This document shows, piece after piece, positions 16,691 to 24,853 of a stretch of 64,000 nucleotides of DNA; positions within the stretch are counted from its first letter, which is position 1; each line of letters begins with the position of its first letter. Below the pieces are notes generated by a model. The model made no database searches. It was given only the letters and a program-made list of their open reading frames with translations, and had not been told where the DNA came from. Position numbers and translations under genes: made by a program. The stretch is from Catenulispora rubra (lineage in GTDB: Bacteria > Actinomycetota > Actinomycetes > Streptomycetales > Catenulisporaceae), in the NCBI RefSeq assembly GCF_015356825.1, contig NZ_JAACYW010000001.1, positions 62,001 through 126,000 on the forward strand, given 5' to 3'.

Positions 16691-17871
16691 CAGGAGAAAC
16701 TGATCAGCCGGGCCATGTTGCCGCCCATCACCTTGGCCTGGTCCTCCTCGCTGAGCTTGCCGAGGTGGTCGACATAGGTGACCGGGTCGGCCAGGCCCTC
16801 CGGGTGCGGGTAGTCCGAGCCGAACAGCACCCGGTCGACGCCGATGAGGTCGGCCAGCTCGGCCAGGTCCTCCTCCCAGAACGGGCTGACGTGGACGTTG
16901 CGCTTGACCGCGACGACCGGGTCCTCCAAGAACTGGTGCGGCATCTTCTTGTACAGGTCGGCCAGGGTCTTGAGAAGCGGCTCCACCCAGGACGAACCGT
17001 TCTCGATCACGGCGACCTTCAGGTCCGGGAAGCGGGACAGCGCACCGTGGCACACCAGCGCGGACACCGAGTCCTCGATCGGCCGCCAGCTCGACGTCAT
17101 GGTGAACACGTCCGGCTGGAAGGGCAGGAACTCCCGCTTGTTGCCCGCCCAGTCGTTGACGTAACGGCTGTAGCCGCTGTCGGACGAGTGCAGGGCGACG
17201 AGGACACCCGTCTCCACGACCCGCGCCCAGAACGGGTCGAACTCCGGCAGCCCGAAGGACCGCGAACCGCCGTATCCGGGCACCGGCGCCGGCCGGATCA
17301 GGACGGCGCGTGCGCCGCGCTCGACACACCAGTTCAGTTCCTCGATCGCCTTGTCCAGGATCGGCAGGGTGATCACCGGAGTGGTGAAGATGCGGTCGGA
17401 GTAGTTGAAGGACCAGGTCTCGTGCAGCCACTCGTTGAGCGAGTGGATGACCGCGTGGATCAGTTCCGGATCGTCCCGCATCCGCTCCTCGATCAGGCTG
17501 GCCAGGGTCGGGAACATCAGGGTCTTGCCGATCCCGAGCTCGTCCATCAGCGCCATGCGCGGTCCCGGCTCGCGGAAGGCCGGGATGGACTGCATCGGCT
17601 CGCCGAAGATCTCCCGGCGGCTCTTCCCGTCGGGATTCCCCACCCGGTAGTACTCCTCCATCGCGCCGGGGCGGGCCACCACCTCGAAGGTGGGGTTGGG
17701 GATGTACTCGCTGATCTGGCCCCGGATGGCGATCTTGGTGCGGCCGTTCACCTGGACGTACTGGATCGCCCCGGCGTACTCCTTGGGGAGGTGCTTGGTC
17801 AGCGCCTCTTCGGTCTCGTACAGGTGGTTGTCCGCGTCGAACAGCGGATACGGCAGCTCGCGTGACGGCAT
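16690..17871 (-). CDS. Amidohydrolase family 2 metal-dependent hydrolase
   Basis: A 393-residue TIM-barrel protein of the amidohydrolase_2 (ACMSD-like) family, whose members act as decarboxylases or C-C/C-N hydrolases. Visible metal-site elements: DADNHLYE at residues 11-18, VALHSSDS in the middle, and LFGSDYPHPEG with the conserved Asp near the C-terminus. The start ATG 17871 is supported by GGAGG five bases upstream; an in-frame ATG at 17901 lies inside the operator and is rejected. First gene of a minus-strand operon (amidohydrolase, FadD, hydrolase, kinase) controlled by operator copy B. Confidence 0.85.
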   Translation of the reverse strand: MPSRELPYPLFDADNHLYETEEALTKHLPKEYAGAIQYVQVNGRTKIAIRGQISEYIPNPTFEVVARPGAMEEYYRVGNPDGKSRREIFGEPMQSIPAFREPGPRMALMDELGIGKTLMFPTLASLIEERMRDDPELIHAVIHSLNEWLHETWSFNYSDRIFTTPVITLPILDKAIEELNWCVERGARAVLIRPAPVPGYGGSRSFGLPEFDPFWARVVETGVLVALHSSDSGYSRYVNDWAGNKREFLPFQPDVFTMTSSWRPIEDSVSALVCHGALSRFPDLKVAVIENGSSWVEPLLKTLADLYKKMPHQFLEDPVVAVKRNVHVSPFWEEDLAELADLIGVDRVLFGSDYPHPEGLADPVTYVDHLGKLSEEDQAKVMGGNMARLISFS

Positions 17872-17881
17872 GAGATCCTCC

Positions 17882-17908
17882 TTCTCTCGCTGTGAGAACA
17901 ATATTCTT
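17882..17908 (-). promoter_or_regulatory. Island operator copy B (amidohydrolase operon)
   Basis: Read on the minus strand: AAGAAT-ATT-GTTCTC-N7-GAGAA, ending 10 bases before the amidohydrolase ATG and just before its ribosome-binding site. The spacing N3/N7 matches the other copies exactly. Divergent copy C is only 36 bases away. Confidence 0.65.
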
Positions 17909-17943
17909 GAGCCCTTCCAGCCGCAAGACCCTTCACCTCAGAG

Positions 17944-17970
17944 GAGAATTGCGCTCTCACTCAGCGAGAA
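17944..17970 (+). promoter_or_regulatory. Island operator copy C (enoyl-CoA hydratase gene)
   Basis: GAGAAT-TGC-GCTCTC-N7-GAGAA, 14 bases before the ATG at 17985; the last half-site runs into the GAAGG ribosome-binding site. Spacing is identical to the consensus, with one mismatch in the second arm. Confidence 0.68.
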
Positions 17971-17984
17971 GGTAAATTCCAACC

Positions 17985-18716
17985 ATGGAGCGTGACGACG
18001 TAGAGCTCGAAGTCGACGGCACCGTGGCGGTCATCACCATCAACCGGCCGCGCAGCCGCAACGCGATCTCCTTGGGCACCATGGACTTGCTGGACAAGGC
18101 TCTCGCCTCGGCGGCGCACGCCGGCTCCCTGGTCATCACCGGCGCCGGCGATCGGGCGTTCGTGTCGGGTGGGGACCTGAAAGAGCTTGCCGCAATCCGG
18201 GACGAGGATGGTGCGCTGGCCATGGCGTTGCGCATGCGCGGCGTCTGCGACCGTCTTGCGGAGTTTCCAGGACCTGTCATCGCCGCGCTGAACGGTCACG
18301 CCCTCGGCGGCGGTGCGGAAGTCGCGGTGGCCGCCGATATCCGCGTGGCGGCGGACGACATCAAGATCGGCTTCACCCAGTCAACCCTGGCGATCATGCC
18401 CGCCTGGGGCGGCGCCGAGCGGCTCGCAACCCTGGTCGGCAGAGGCAGGGCCCTGATGCTGGCGGGCGCCGGGACGGTACTGGACGCCGGACAAGCGCAG
18501 CGTATCGGGCTGATCGACCAAGTACTGCCACGCACCGAGTTCGAACAGGGGTGGCGTTCGATGGCACGATCGCTGGCCACGGCACCGGCACGGGCGATCA
18601 AGCACATCCTGGCGGACGGCACGACGCCGCAGGCGGCCGCACGGGCCTTCGCCGGCCTCTGGGCCTCCGACGAACACTGGGAGGCCGTCGACAGGATGAC
18701 TTCGCGTGCGGTTTGA
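17985..18716 (+). CDS. Enoyl-CoA hydratase/isomerase family protein
   Basis: A 243-residue crotonase-fold protein. The oxyanion-hole segments FVSGGDLKEL and NGHALGGGAEVAVAADI are present. The first crotonase glutamate (in GGGAE) is kept, but the second, usually in a PE motif, is replaced in FTQSTLAIMPAWGG, so simple syn-hydration is doubtful; an isomerase, decarboxylase or hydrolase reaction is possible. Short ribosome-binding site GAAGG lies 12 bases before the ATG. First gene of the plus-strand unit behind operator copy C, divergent from the amidohydrolase operon. Confidence 0.87.
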   Translation: MERDDVELEVDGTVAVITINRPRSRNAISLGTMDLLDKALASAAHAGSLVITGAGDRAFVSGGDLKELAAIRDEDGALAMALRMRGVCDRLAEFPGPVIAALNGHALGGGAEVAVAADIRVAADDIKIGFTQSTLAIMPAWGGAERLATLVGRGRALMLAGAGTVLDAGQAQRIGLIDQVLPRTEFEQGWRSMARSLATAPARAIKHILADGTTPQAAARAFAGLWASDEHWEAVDRMTSRAV

Positions 18717-18794
18717 CATGCGATCGCGACGAAGACACGCCGGGTCCGCGCACCCGGCCGCCGCAGACCACTAGCCACGAAGGTGTGATGTTCC

Positions 18795-19523
18795 ATGGCA
18801 GGTGACGTTCGTATCGAGATGAGCCCCGTCGGCCCGATCGTGCGGCCGCAGCACTCCAGCGAAGCCGTTGTCCTCTATCTCCACGGGGATCGGCACCTGG
18901 CCAACGACTCGGCGCCGGCACGCCTGGCAGCCGGCCGTATCGCCCTGGCTTCGGGCGCCCCCGTCCTGTGCTGCGACTACGACTCCGCTTTCCCGACTGC
19001 CCTGGAGGACGTCCAGGACGGGTTCGAGTACTGCCAGGAACTGGGCCCGACCGCGGTGGTCGGCGAGCGCCAGGGAGCCGGACTCGGCGTGGCCCTCATG
19101 CTCCGCCTGCGGGACCACGGCGTCGAACCGCCACAGTGCGGTGTCCTGATATCGGCGTTGCTCGACCTGACGTTGGAGGCGCCGAGCGTCTCGCTCAACG
19201 CCGCAGCGGATCCCACCTTCGACATCACGCTGCTCCGCGGGCGCGCGGCCGCCTACGCCGCCGGGACCGTGCGGACCGATCCGTCGCTGAGCCCTGTGTA
19301 CGGAAACCTCCACGGGCTGCCGCCGATCCGCCTCCTGGCTGCGGGCAACGATCCCCTGCTGGACGACTCGTTGGCGTTCGCCTCACGTGCAGCGCGGTCC
19401 GGGGTGTCGGTCGACCTGTCCATTCGGCTGGACGCGGCGGCACTGGAGTCGGAGGCTGTGGCCGCCGCTGCCGACTTCATCCGGGCTTGGGCCCCAGCAC
19501 GACGGACATCACGTCTCGCATGA
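18795..19523 (+). CDS. Alpha/beta hydrolase-like protein with lost catalytic residues
   Basis: A 242-residue protein with the overall plan of an HSL-type alpha/beta hydrolase: LYLHGDRHL in place of the HGGGF oxyanion loop, VVGERQGAGLGVAL in place of the GxSxG elbow, and LLAAGNDPLLDDS where the acid residue sits. The nucleophilic serine is replaced by arginine, the oxyanion loop is altered and no C-terminal His is visible. It is therefore probably a non-enzymatic, binding or regulatory relative of the active hydrolase at 14265-15239. It follows the enoyl-CoA hydratase by 78 bases and overlaps the convergent TetR gene by 47 bases. Confidence 0.75.
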   Translation: MAGDVRIEMSPVGPIVRPQHSSEAVVLYLHGDRHLANDSAPARLAAGRIALASGAPVLCCDYDSAFPTALEDVQDGFEYCQELGPTAVVGERQGAGLGVALMLRLRDHGVEPPQCGVLISALLDLTLEAPSVSLNAAADPTFDITLLRGRAAAYAAGTVRTDPSLSPVYGNLHGLPPIRLLAAGNDPLLDDSLAFASRAARSGVSVDLSIRLDAAALESEAVAAAADFIRAWAPARRTSRLA

Positions 19524-20061
19524 TCGTGGGGTAGTCCGTCTCGTCCTGATTCAGCAGCCACTGCTGTTGGATGCCGTCGAGCATCACGATCATGGCTGTC
19601 GCTGCGGCGCGCGGAGTCAGACCGTTGCCCAGGACGGGGCCGTACCGCACGGCGATCTGCTCGGTCATGTATTCCAGTAGTGTGCGGTAGTGGTTCTGTA
19701 TGTCCTGCCGCGCCCCGTCGCCCTGAACGATGCTCTCGGCCATCAGCATGCTGTAGACCTGGGTCAGAGCCGGATTCAGATGGTCGAAGGCGACGATCTC
19801 GGCGATCTTGCCAGGCACGTCCTCGTCCTCGTCGGCCTGCCCCTGGCCGAGGTGCTCGACGAGATGCCTGCGGGCAAGATCCTCCCGGTGCTGGAGGATC
19901 GCCACCATGAGCTTCTTCTTGCTCGGGAAGTAGTGCAGCACGCCTTGCCTGGTGAGGCCGGCCCGCTCGGCGATCGCGTCGAACGAGGCCCCCCTGTAGC
20001 CCCGCTCGGCGAAGACCTCGACCGCCGCGTCGAGGATCTCCTCACGCCGATTCGTCGTCAT
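19477..20061 (-). CDS. TetR family transcriptional regulator (candidate island regulator)
   Basis: A 194-residue TetR regulator. Helix-turn-helix: NRREEILDAAVEVFAERGYRG then ASFDAIAERAGLTRQGVLHYFPSKKKLM. The C-terminal domain is helical with several Met/Gln residues lining the putative pocket. ATG 20061 is preferred to 20079 because GGGAG lies 9 bases before it. It is central in the catabolic island and is the only TetR gene inside it, so it is a candidate for binding the GAGAAT-type operators. Its own upstream region lacks that motif, though; it has an imperfect dyad GTCAC-N5-GTTGAC at about 20,094-20,109. The other candidate is the TetR gene at 63357. Confidence 0.87.
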   Translation of the reverse strand: MTTNRREEILDAAVEVFAERGYRGASFDAIAERAGLTRQGVLHYFPSKKKLMVAILQHREDLARRHLVEHLGQGQADEDEDVPGKIAEIVAFDHLNPALTQVYSMLMAESIVQGDGARQDIQNHYRTLLEYMTEQIAVRYGPVLGNGLTPRAAATAMIVMLDGIQQQWLLNQDETDYPTIMRDVMSVVLGPKPG

Positions 20062-20231
20062 CGGTTTCGCTCCCGTCACTGGGAAGTTACCGACGTCACC
20101 TTACGTTGACAGGGGCAGAAGCGGGTAGGGATCGCACAACCCGCTTGGCCAAGATTATGAATGTCCTGACATCGGTAGCCTTGGGTCACCTGCTGTCCGT
20201 GAGCGCCCAGGTGAGGTCAGGTCGTGGTCGG

Positions 20232-21266
20232 TTACGCGTGCGGCGAGTGCAGCTGCTCGGTCTCTCGCAGGATGACCTCGACGAAATGGTCCACGACCAG
20301 CTGAATCGCTGCTGTGGGGACGTCGGGACCCACCATCGCCGGGACGATCCGGCCGAACAAGGCCCTGACCTTGGCTTCCCGCTGTTGTGCGGAATCGTTC
20401 AAGACCTGGGGGGCTTGCAGGTAACGCTGCATCCGTCGGATCTCGAGCAGTATCGCCGCCTGCCGCGCCAGCCCCGAGCGGCCGGCGGCCTGCTTGCCTG
20501 CCATGACAACCATTGGGGTGAGCACCCGGGCGATGTGGTCCCGGGCGTAGGTAGCGAACTCCTGGGGCGGAGAGCCGCGATCCGCTGCGATAGCGGCTGC
20601 CAGCAGCCCGACGCAGGCGTCGGCCAGGCGAACCGGCGACCTCCGCGCCCAGTTCTTGCTGGGCTGCGCGGTGAGCGAGTCCTCGGGGCCGACGTGCCGC
20701 AGCAACGAGGCGGCGTTGGCGTGGACGAAGAACGTCGAGGTGGGGATGTAGATGCGGCTGTAAAGCCTCGCGGCGTCACGCCCTCCGGTCGCCTTGTCGA
20801 TCGCGGCGGCCATGTCCTTGACATTCGTGGCCCGGCCCGGCGTGCCGAGCGTGGCGACGGCTTGTTCGAGCAACTGCTGAGGGATCAGCCCGTCGTCGAC
20901 GAGGAAGCCCAGCGAGTCGAGGCCCGCCTTGAGGTGGGCCCGGCGGAGCCCGGGAAACGCGGCGGGAGTGTGCAGACAATACAGGCCCAGGATGCAGGCC
21001 TCCAGCGCGGATCTGGCCAGCAGCACCGCCGCCTCGTGCTGCCGGGACCGTGTCGCCCGCCTGGTTTCCTCCTGAAGATACAGAACCCGCAGCAGTGCCA
21101 GCTGGGCGAGGTCCTGCCCGGTAACCGCGCTGTCTTCGGGCCAGCGGCGGCACACTACGAGCTTGCGCGCGCTCGCGCGTACTCGCCGACGCCGCGAAAG
21201 GTCGGGGTAGGGCAGCACACCACGGAGCAAGGTGCCGGCGAGAGAGGTCAGAGCGCTTGTCATCAC
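20232..21266 (-). CDS. Hypothetical helical protein (DUF5677-like layout)
   Basis: A 344-residue, almost all-helical protein. The segment EAAVLLARSALEACILGLYCLH (about residues 77-98) has the RxxxE-containing helix seen in DUF5677-like and HEPN-related proteins, and there is a second helical bundle rich in Ala/Arg. No catalytic motif is certain. GTG 21266 and ATG 21263 are both possible starts. It is monocistronic, on the minus strand, has no copy of the island operator, and separates the TetR gene from the thiolase operon, so it may be an accessory insertion. The gap 21267-21467 holds nothing I can support. Confidence 0.55.
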   Translation of the reverse strand: MMTSALTSLAGTLLRGVLPYPDLSRRRRVRASARKLVVCRRWPEDSAVTGQDLAQLALLRVLYLQEETRRATRSRQHEAAVLLARSALEACILGLYCLHTPAAFPGLRRAHLKAGLDSLGFLVDDGLIPQQLLEQAVATLGTPGRATNVKDMAAAIDKATGGRDAARLYSRIYIPTSTFFVHANAASLLRHVGPEDSLTAQPSKNWARRSPVRLADACVGLLAAAIAADRGSPPQEFATYARDHIARVLTPMVVMAGKQAAGRSGLARQAAILLEIRRMQRYLQAPQVLNDSAQQREAKVRALFGRIVPAMVGPDVPTAAIQLVVDHFVEVILRETEQLHSPHA

Positions 21267-21467
21267 CTCAGACTGCCAAGTCGCGGGCCCGTTGGCATCC
21301 TGATTAGCGGGCCTGACAGTTGCGCCGGGCCACTGAGGGCTTCGCCGTTTTCATAGAGCCCGCCGATGACCCGCCGAGCGGCATCTCGCATGATCGTGTA
21401 GCTCTGCGAGTGCTGCGGACACGGGCTCCACCGCGGCCCAGCGACTTCGCAAGGCGGAGTATCCCGC

Positions 21468-22610
21468 TCAGGGAGCCGGTACTTCCACGACCATCGCCGA
21501 GCCCATCCCGCCGCCCGCGCACATCGCCGCGACCGCGATGCCGCCGCCGCGGCGGCGCAGCTCGTGGACGAGCGTGGTCAGCATCCGGGCTCCGGTGGCG
21601 GCGACGGGGTGGCCCAGGGAGCAGCCGCTGCCGTACACGTTCACCCGGTCCGGGTCGAGGTCGAGCACCTTGACCGCGACGACGGGCACCACCGCGAACG
21701 CCTCGTTGATCTCGAACAGGTCGACGTCGGAGACCGACAGCCCACAGCGCGCGAGCACCTTCGGGATCGCCTTCACGGGAGCCAGCCCGGTCTCGGCCGG
21801 GTCGACGCCGACGGACGCCCACGCACGGACCGTGCCCAGGACCGGCAGTCCCAGGCGGTCGCTGGCGACCACGAGGGCGGCCGCGCCGTCGTTGGCGCCG
21901 CTGGAGTTCCCCGCGGTGATGCTGAATCCCTCGATCTCCGGGTGGACCGGCTTGAGCGCGGCCAGCTTCTCCATGCTGGTATCGCGGCGCGGGTTCTCGT
22001 CGGCCTGGAACAGACCGTGCTGGGTCTTGATCGGGACGATCTCGGCGTCGAACCGACCCTCGTCGACGGCGCGCACGGCGTTGCGGTGCGAGCGCAGGGC
22101 CCAGGCGTCCATCTCCTCGCGGGTCACGCCCATCTTGACCGCCGTGTTCCAGGCGAGGGTGATCGTCATGTCCGCGTTCGGGGCGTCCGGCCGGTCGGGG
22201 TGGGTCGGCGGGAGCCACGGATCGATCCAGTCCTCGCCCTGCGCGAGCTTGGACTTCGGCGCGGTGGAGGCGGAATTCACGCCGCCGGCGATGACGAGTT
22301 CGTCCATGCCGGCGCGGATGCCCGCAGCTGCGCGCTCGACCGCTGCCAACCCGGCGGCGCAGTGCCGGTTGAGTGCCAGGCCCGGCACCGACGTGAGGCC
22401 AGCGGTGATCGCGGCGTGCCGGGCGATCACTCCTCCGCCGTGCAGTCCCTCACCGAGGATGACGTCGTCGACCGCGGCCGGGTCGAGGCCGGAGGCCGCA
22501 GCGCTCACGATATGATCGGCGAGGTCGTACACCGAGGTGTCGCGCAGCATCCCCTTCTTGGCCACAGCGACGGGCGTGCGCTGAGCGGACACGATGACGG
22601 CTTCAGGCAT
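21468..22610 (-). CDS. Thiolase (acetyl-CoA acyltransferase family)
   Basis: A 380-residue thiolase that would release acetyl-CoA or propionyl-CoA from a 3-ketoacyl-CoA. The nucleophile is Cys84 (LALNRHCAAGLAA), the catalytic His region reads NEAFAVVP and GSGCSLGHPVAATGAR, and the second cysteine is in AMCAGGGMGSAMV. The start ATG 22610 overlaps the acyl-CoA synthetase stop by 8 bases; the open frame continues upstream only as a shadow of that gene. It is the second gene of the minus-strand operon behind operator copy D. Confidence 0.92.
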   Translation of the reverse strand: MPEAVIVSAQRTPVAVAKKGMLRDTSVYDLADHIVSAAASGLDPAAVDDVILGEGLHGGGVIARHAAITAGLTSVPGLALNRHCAAGLAAVERAAAGIRAGMDELVIAGGVNSASTAPKSKLAQGEDWIDPWLPPTHPDRPDAPNADMTITLAWNTAVKMGVTREEMDAWALRSHRNAVRAVDEGRFDAEIVPIKTQHGLFQADENPRRDTSMEKLAALKPVHPEIEGFSITAGNSSGANDGAAALVVASDRLGLPVLGTVRAWASVGVDPAETGLAPVKAIPKVLARCGLSVSDVDLFEINEAFAVVPVVAVKVLDLDPDRVNVYGSGCSLGHPVAATGARMLTTLVHELRRRGGGIAVAAMCAGGGMGSAMVVEVPAP

Positions 22611-24036
22611 GAGAGGTCTCCAGTTCGGCCAGCAGAGTTCGGCGAAGCAGCTTTCCGGTGTCGGTCTTGGGCAGTTCTGAGCGGAACACGACGACGTCAG
22701 GCGTCTTGGACGAGCGGAGCCGTTCCTTGACCCACTGCCTGATGTCGTCCGGATCGCCGCTGCCGACCACGACGGCCGCGATCCGCTGCCCCCACTCCGG
22801 GTCCGGCAGGCCGACGACCGCCGCCTCGAGGATCCCGGGACAGGCCAGCAGGACGTCCTCGATCTCGGCCGGAGCGATGTTCTCCCCGCCCCGGATGATG
22901 GTGTCGTCCGCCCGCCCTTCGATGAACAGGTAGCCCTCGGCGTCCAGCCGGCCCCGGTCGCGCGTGGCGAACCAGCCGTCGGCGTCCAGCACGCTCCGGC
23001 CGCCGTACTCGCCAGCGATCTGCTCGCCGCGCAGGAAGACCAGGCCGGTCTCGCCGGCATCGGACGGCTCACCGGCCTCGGTACGGATCTGGATCTCCAC
23101 GCCGGGCAGCGGCCGCCCGACGGAGCCGAGCCGGTCCCGGCCCGCGGGATCGCTCGCCGCCAGCGCCCGCCGGTGGTCCTCAGGCCCCAGGACGGTGACC
23201 GAGGACGCCGTCTCCGTCAGCCCGTAGGCATTGACGAACCCGGTGTCCGGGAAGATCCGCAGCGCCCGCTCGACCACGGTGCGAGGCGTGCGCGCGCCGC
23301 CGTACGCGAGGCTGCGAAGGGTCGGCGTGCGGGCGTCGTCGCCACGGACCGCGGTCACGATCCGGGCGAGCATCGTGGGGACGACCAGCGCGTGCGTGAC
23401 CCCCTCCCGCCGTACGGTCTCCAGCCACGCCACGGCTTCGAAGGGACCGAGGTACACCACTCGGCGCCCGGAATAGAGGTTGGTCAGCAGGTTCATGAGC
23501 CCGGCGACGTGATAGGGCGGGACCGCCACCAAAGTGGCCTCGGCCTCCTCGGTGGCCATGAACTCCTGGGTGTTCCAGATGTAGCTGAGCAGGTGCCGGT
23601 GGCGCAGCGTCGCGGCTTTCGGCTCGGCGGTCGTGCCACTCGTATAGAGCACCACTGCGACGGAATCCGGGTCCTGGCCCGCGGGTTCTTCGGCCTCCGC
23701 CGGCGGCTCGGTGCGCATGAGCAGGATGTCCAGCTCGGCCTGACGCAGGACCAGCGCGCCGGGGTGGCGGGCCAGGATCGCCGCCGTCTGCTCGTCGCCG
23801 AGCCGGTAGTTCACCGGGATGAACGGCACGCCCGCGATCGCCGCGCCGAACAGGGCGACGGGGTAGGCGAGATGGCTCGTGCCGAGGTAGAGCACCGCCG
23901 AGTGGTCCCGGAACCGATGCGCGGCACCTCGGGCGAGAGTCAGCAGCTCCGAGGCGGTCAGGGAACGACCGTCCGCCGTGACCGCCGCACGGTCGCCGGC
24001 CGAGGCTGCCATTTCGAGGATCATCGTGATATTCAT
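22603..24036 (-). CDS. Acyl-CoA synthetase (AMP-forming, short ANL ligase)
   Basis: A 477-residue ANL ligase. P-loop VLYTSGTTAEPKAATLRH, YGLTETAS, GWFATRDRGRLD and the C-terminal KTDTGKLLRR are present. The hinge motif reads TRDRGR instead of the usual TGDxGR, a small oddity. ATG 24036 directly abuts operator copy D with no space for a classical ribosome-binding site, so the message may be leaderless or start at ATG 24024; an upstream ATG at 24075 would lie beyond the operator. It is followed by the thiolase with an 8-base overlap. Confidence 0.88.
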   Translation of the reverse strand: MNITMILEMAASAGDRAAVTADGRSLTASELLTLARGAAHRFRDHSAVLYLGTSHLAYPVALFGAAIAGVPFIPVNYRLGDEQTAAILARHPGALVLRQAELDILLMRTEPPAEAEEPAGQDPDSVAVVLYTSGTTAEPKAATLRHRHLLSYIWNTQEFMATEEAEATLVAVPPYHVAGLMNLLTNLYSGRRVVYLGPFEAVAWLETVRREGVTHALVVPTMLARIVTAVRGDDARTPTLRSLAYGGARTPRTVVERALRIFPDTGFVNAYGLTETASSVTVLGPEDHRRALAASDPAGRDRLGSVGRPLPGVEIQIRTEAGEPSDAGETGLVFLRGEQIAGEYGGRSVLDADGWFATRDRGRLDAEGYLFIEGRADDTIIRGGENIAPAEIEDVLLACPGILEAAVVGLPDPEWGQRIAAVVVGSGDPDDIRQWVKERLRSSKTPDVVVFRSELPKTDTGKLLRRTLLAELETSHA

Positions 24037-24063
24037 GATAACGCTATTCTCATCTGAGTAGAA
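24037..24063. promoter_or_regulatory. Island operator copy D (divergent FadD-thiolase and SDR)
   Basis: Plus strand: GATAAC-GCT-ATTCTC-N7-TAGAA, between the synthetase start (24036, minus) and the SDR start (24087, plus). The N3/N7 spacing is kept, the first and third half-sites are weaker. One element would control both directions. Confidence 0.62.
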
Positions 24064-24086
24064 CCTTGCTCGCAAGAGGAGGAACG

Positions 24087-24848
24087 ATGCGTATCAAGGG
24101 GAGCTCCGCGATCGTGGTCGGCGGAGCCGGCGGCCTGGGTGAGGCGACGGTCCGCCGCCTGCACGCCGCTGGAGCGAAGGTGGTCGTCGCCGACCTGGCG
24201 GACGAGAAGGGGAAGGCGCTCCAGGACGAACTGGGCGTCGTCTACGTCCGCACCGATGCCACCGACGAGGCCTCGGTCACCGCGGCCGTCGCCGAGGCGG
24301 AGGCCGCCGGACCGCTCCGGATCTCCGTGGACACCCATGGCGGACCGGCGACCGGCGGACGACTCATCGGCAAGGACGGCACGCCCTTGGACCTGGACGG
24401 CTTCCGAAAGACCATCGAGTTCTACCTGACGGCCGTGTTCAACGTGATGCGCTTGTCCGCCGCGGCGATCGCCCGGACCGAGCCGGTCGACGGGGACCGA
24501 GGCGTCATCGTCAACACCGCCTCCATCGCAGCCTACGAAGGCCAGATCGGCCAGCTCCCCTACGCCGCGGCCAAGGGCGGAGTGGCGAGTATGACGCTCG
24601 TCGCCGCGCGGGACCTGGCCCCGCTGGGCGTCCGCGTCGTCACGGTCGCCCCGGGGACCTTCCTGACTCCGGCCTACGGCACGTCCGCGGACCAGCTGGA
24701 GGCCTACTGGGGACCGAAGATCCCGCACCCCAAGCGCATGGGCCACCCCGCCGAGTACGCGGCGCTGGTCCAGCAGATCTGCGAGAACGACTACCTCAAC
24801 GGCGAGGTCATCCGCCTGGACGGCGGTCTGCGGTTCCCGCCGAAGTAG
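24087..24848 (+). CDS. Short-chain dehydrogenase (3-hydroxyacyl-CoA dehydrogenase type II-like)
   Basis: A 253-residue classical SDR, most like 3-hydroxyacyl-CoA dehydrogenase type II (HSD10): VVGGAGGLGEATVRRL nucleotide loop, VVVADL acidic end of beta-2 (NAD preference), NTASIAAYEG catalytic serine and YAAAKGG (YxxxK). The NNAG-equivalent is altered to THGGPAT. The start ATG 24087 has a strong AGGAGG four bases before it; in-frame codons from 24066 lie in the operator. It would oxidise a 3-hydroxyacyl-CoA formed by a hydratase. Five bases separate it from the convergent SDR at 24854. Confidence 0.88.
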   Translation: MRIKGSSAIVVGGAGGLGEATVRRLHAAGAKVVVADLADEKGKALQDELGVVYVRTDATDEASVTAAVAEAEAAGPLRISVDTHGGPATGGRLIGKDGTPLDLDGFRKTIEFYLTAVFNVMRLSAAAIARTEPVDGDRGVIVNTASIAAYEGQIGQLPYAAAKGGVASMTLVAARDLAPLGVRVVTVAPGTFLTPAYGTSADQLEAYWGPKIPHPKRMGHPAEYAALVQQICENDYLNGEVIRLDGGLRFPPK

Positions 24849-24853
24849 CAGCC

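Noticed and set aside
16691..17926. Upstream extension of the FadD frame (15233-16690) to 897 codons
   Set aside because: The extra part is an Arg/Gly/Pro-rich shadow of the amidohydrolase gene; the ligase starts at 16690.
20106..21356. Long open frame (416 codons) on the plus strand
   Set aside because: It is the reverse-strand shadow of the helical hypothetical gene at 20232-21266; its product is Arg/Gly/Pro-rich, without domains or a ribosome-binding site.
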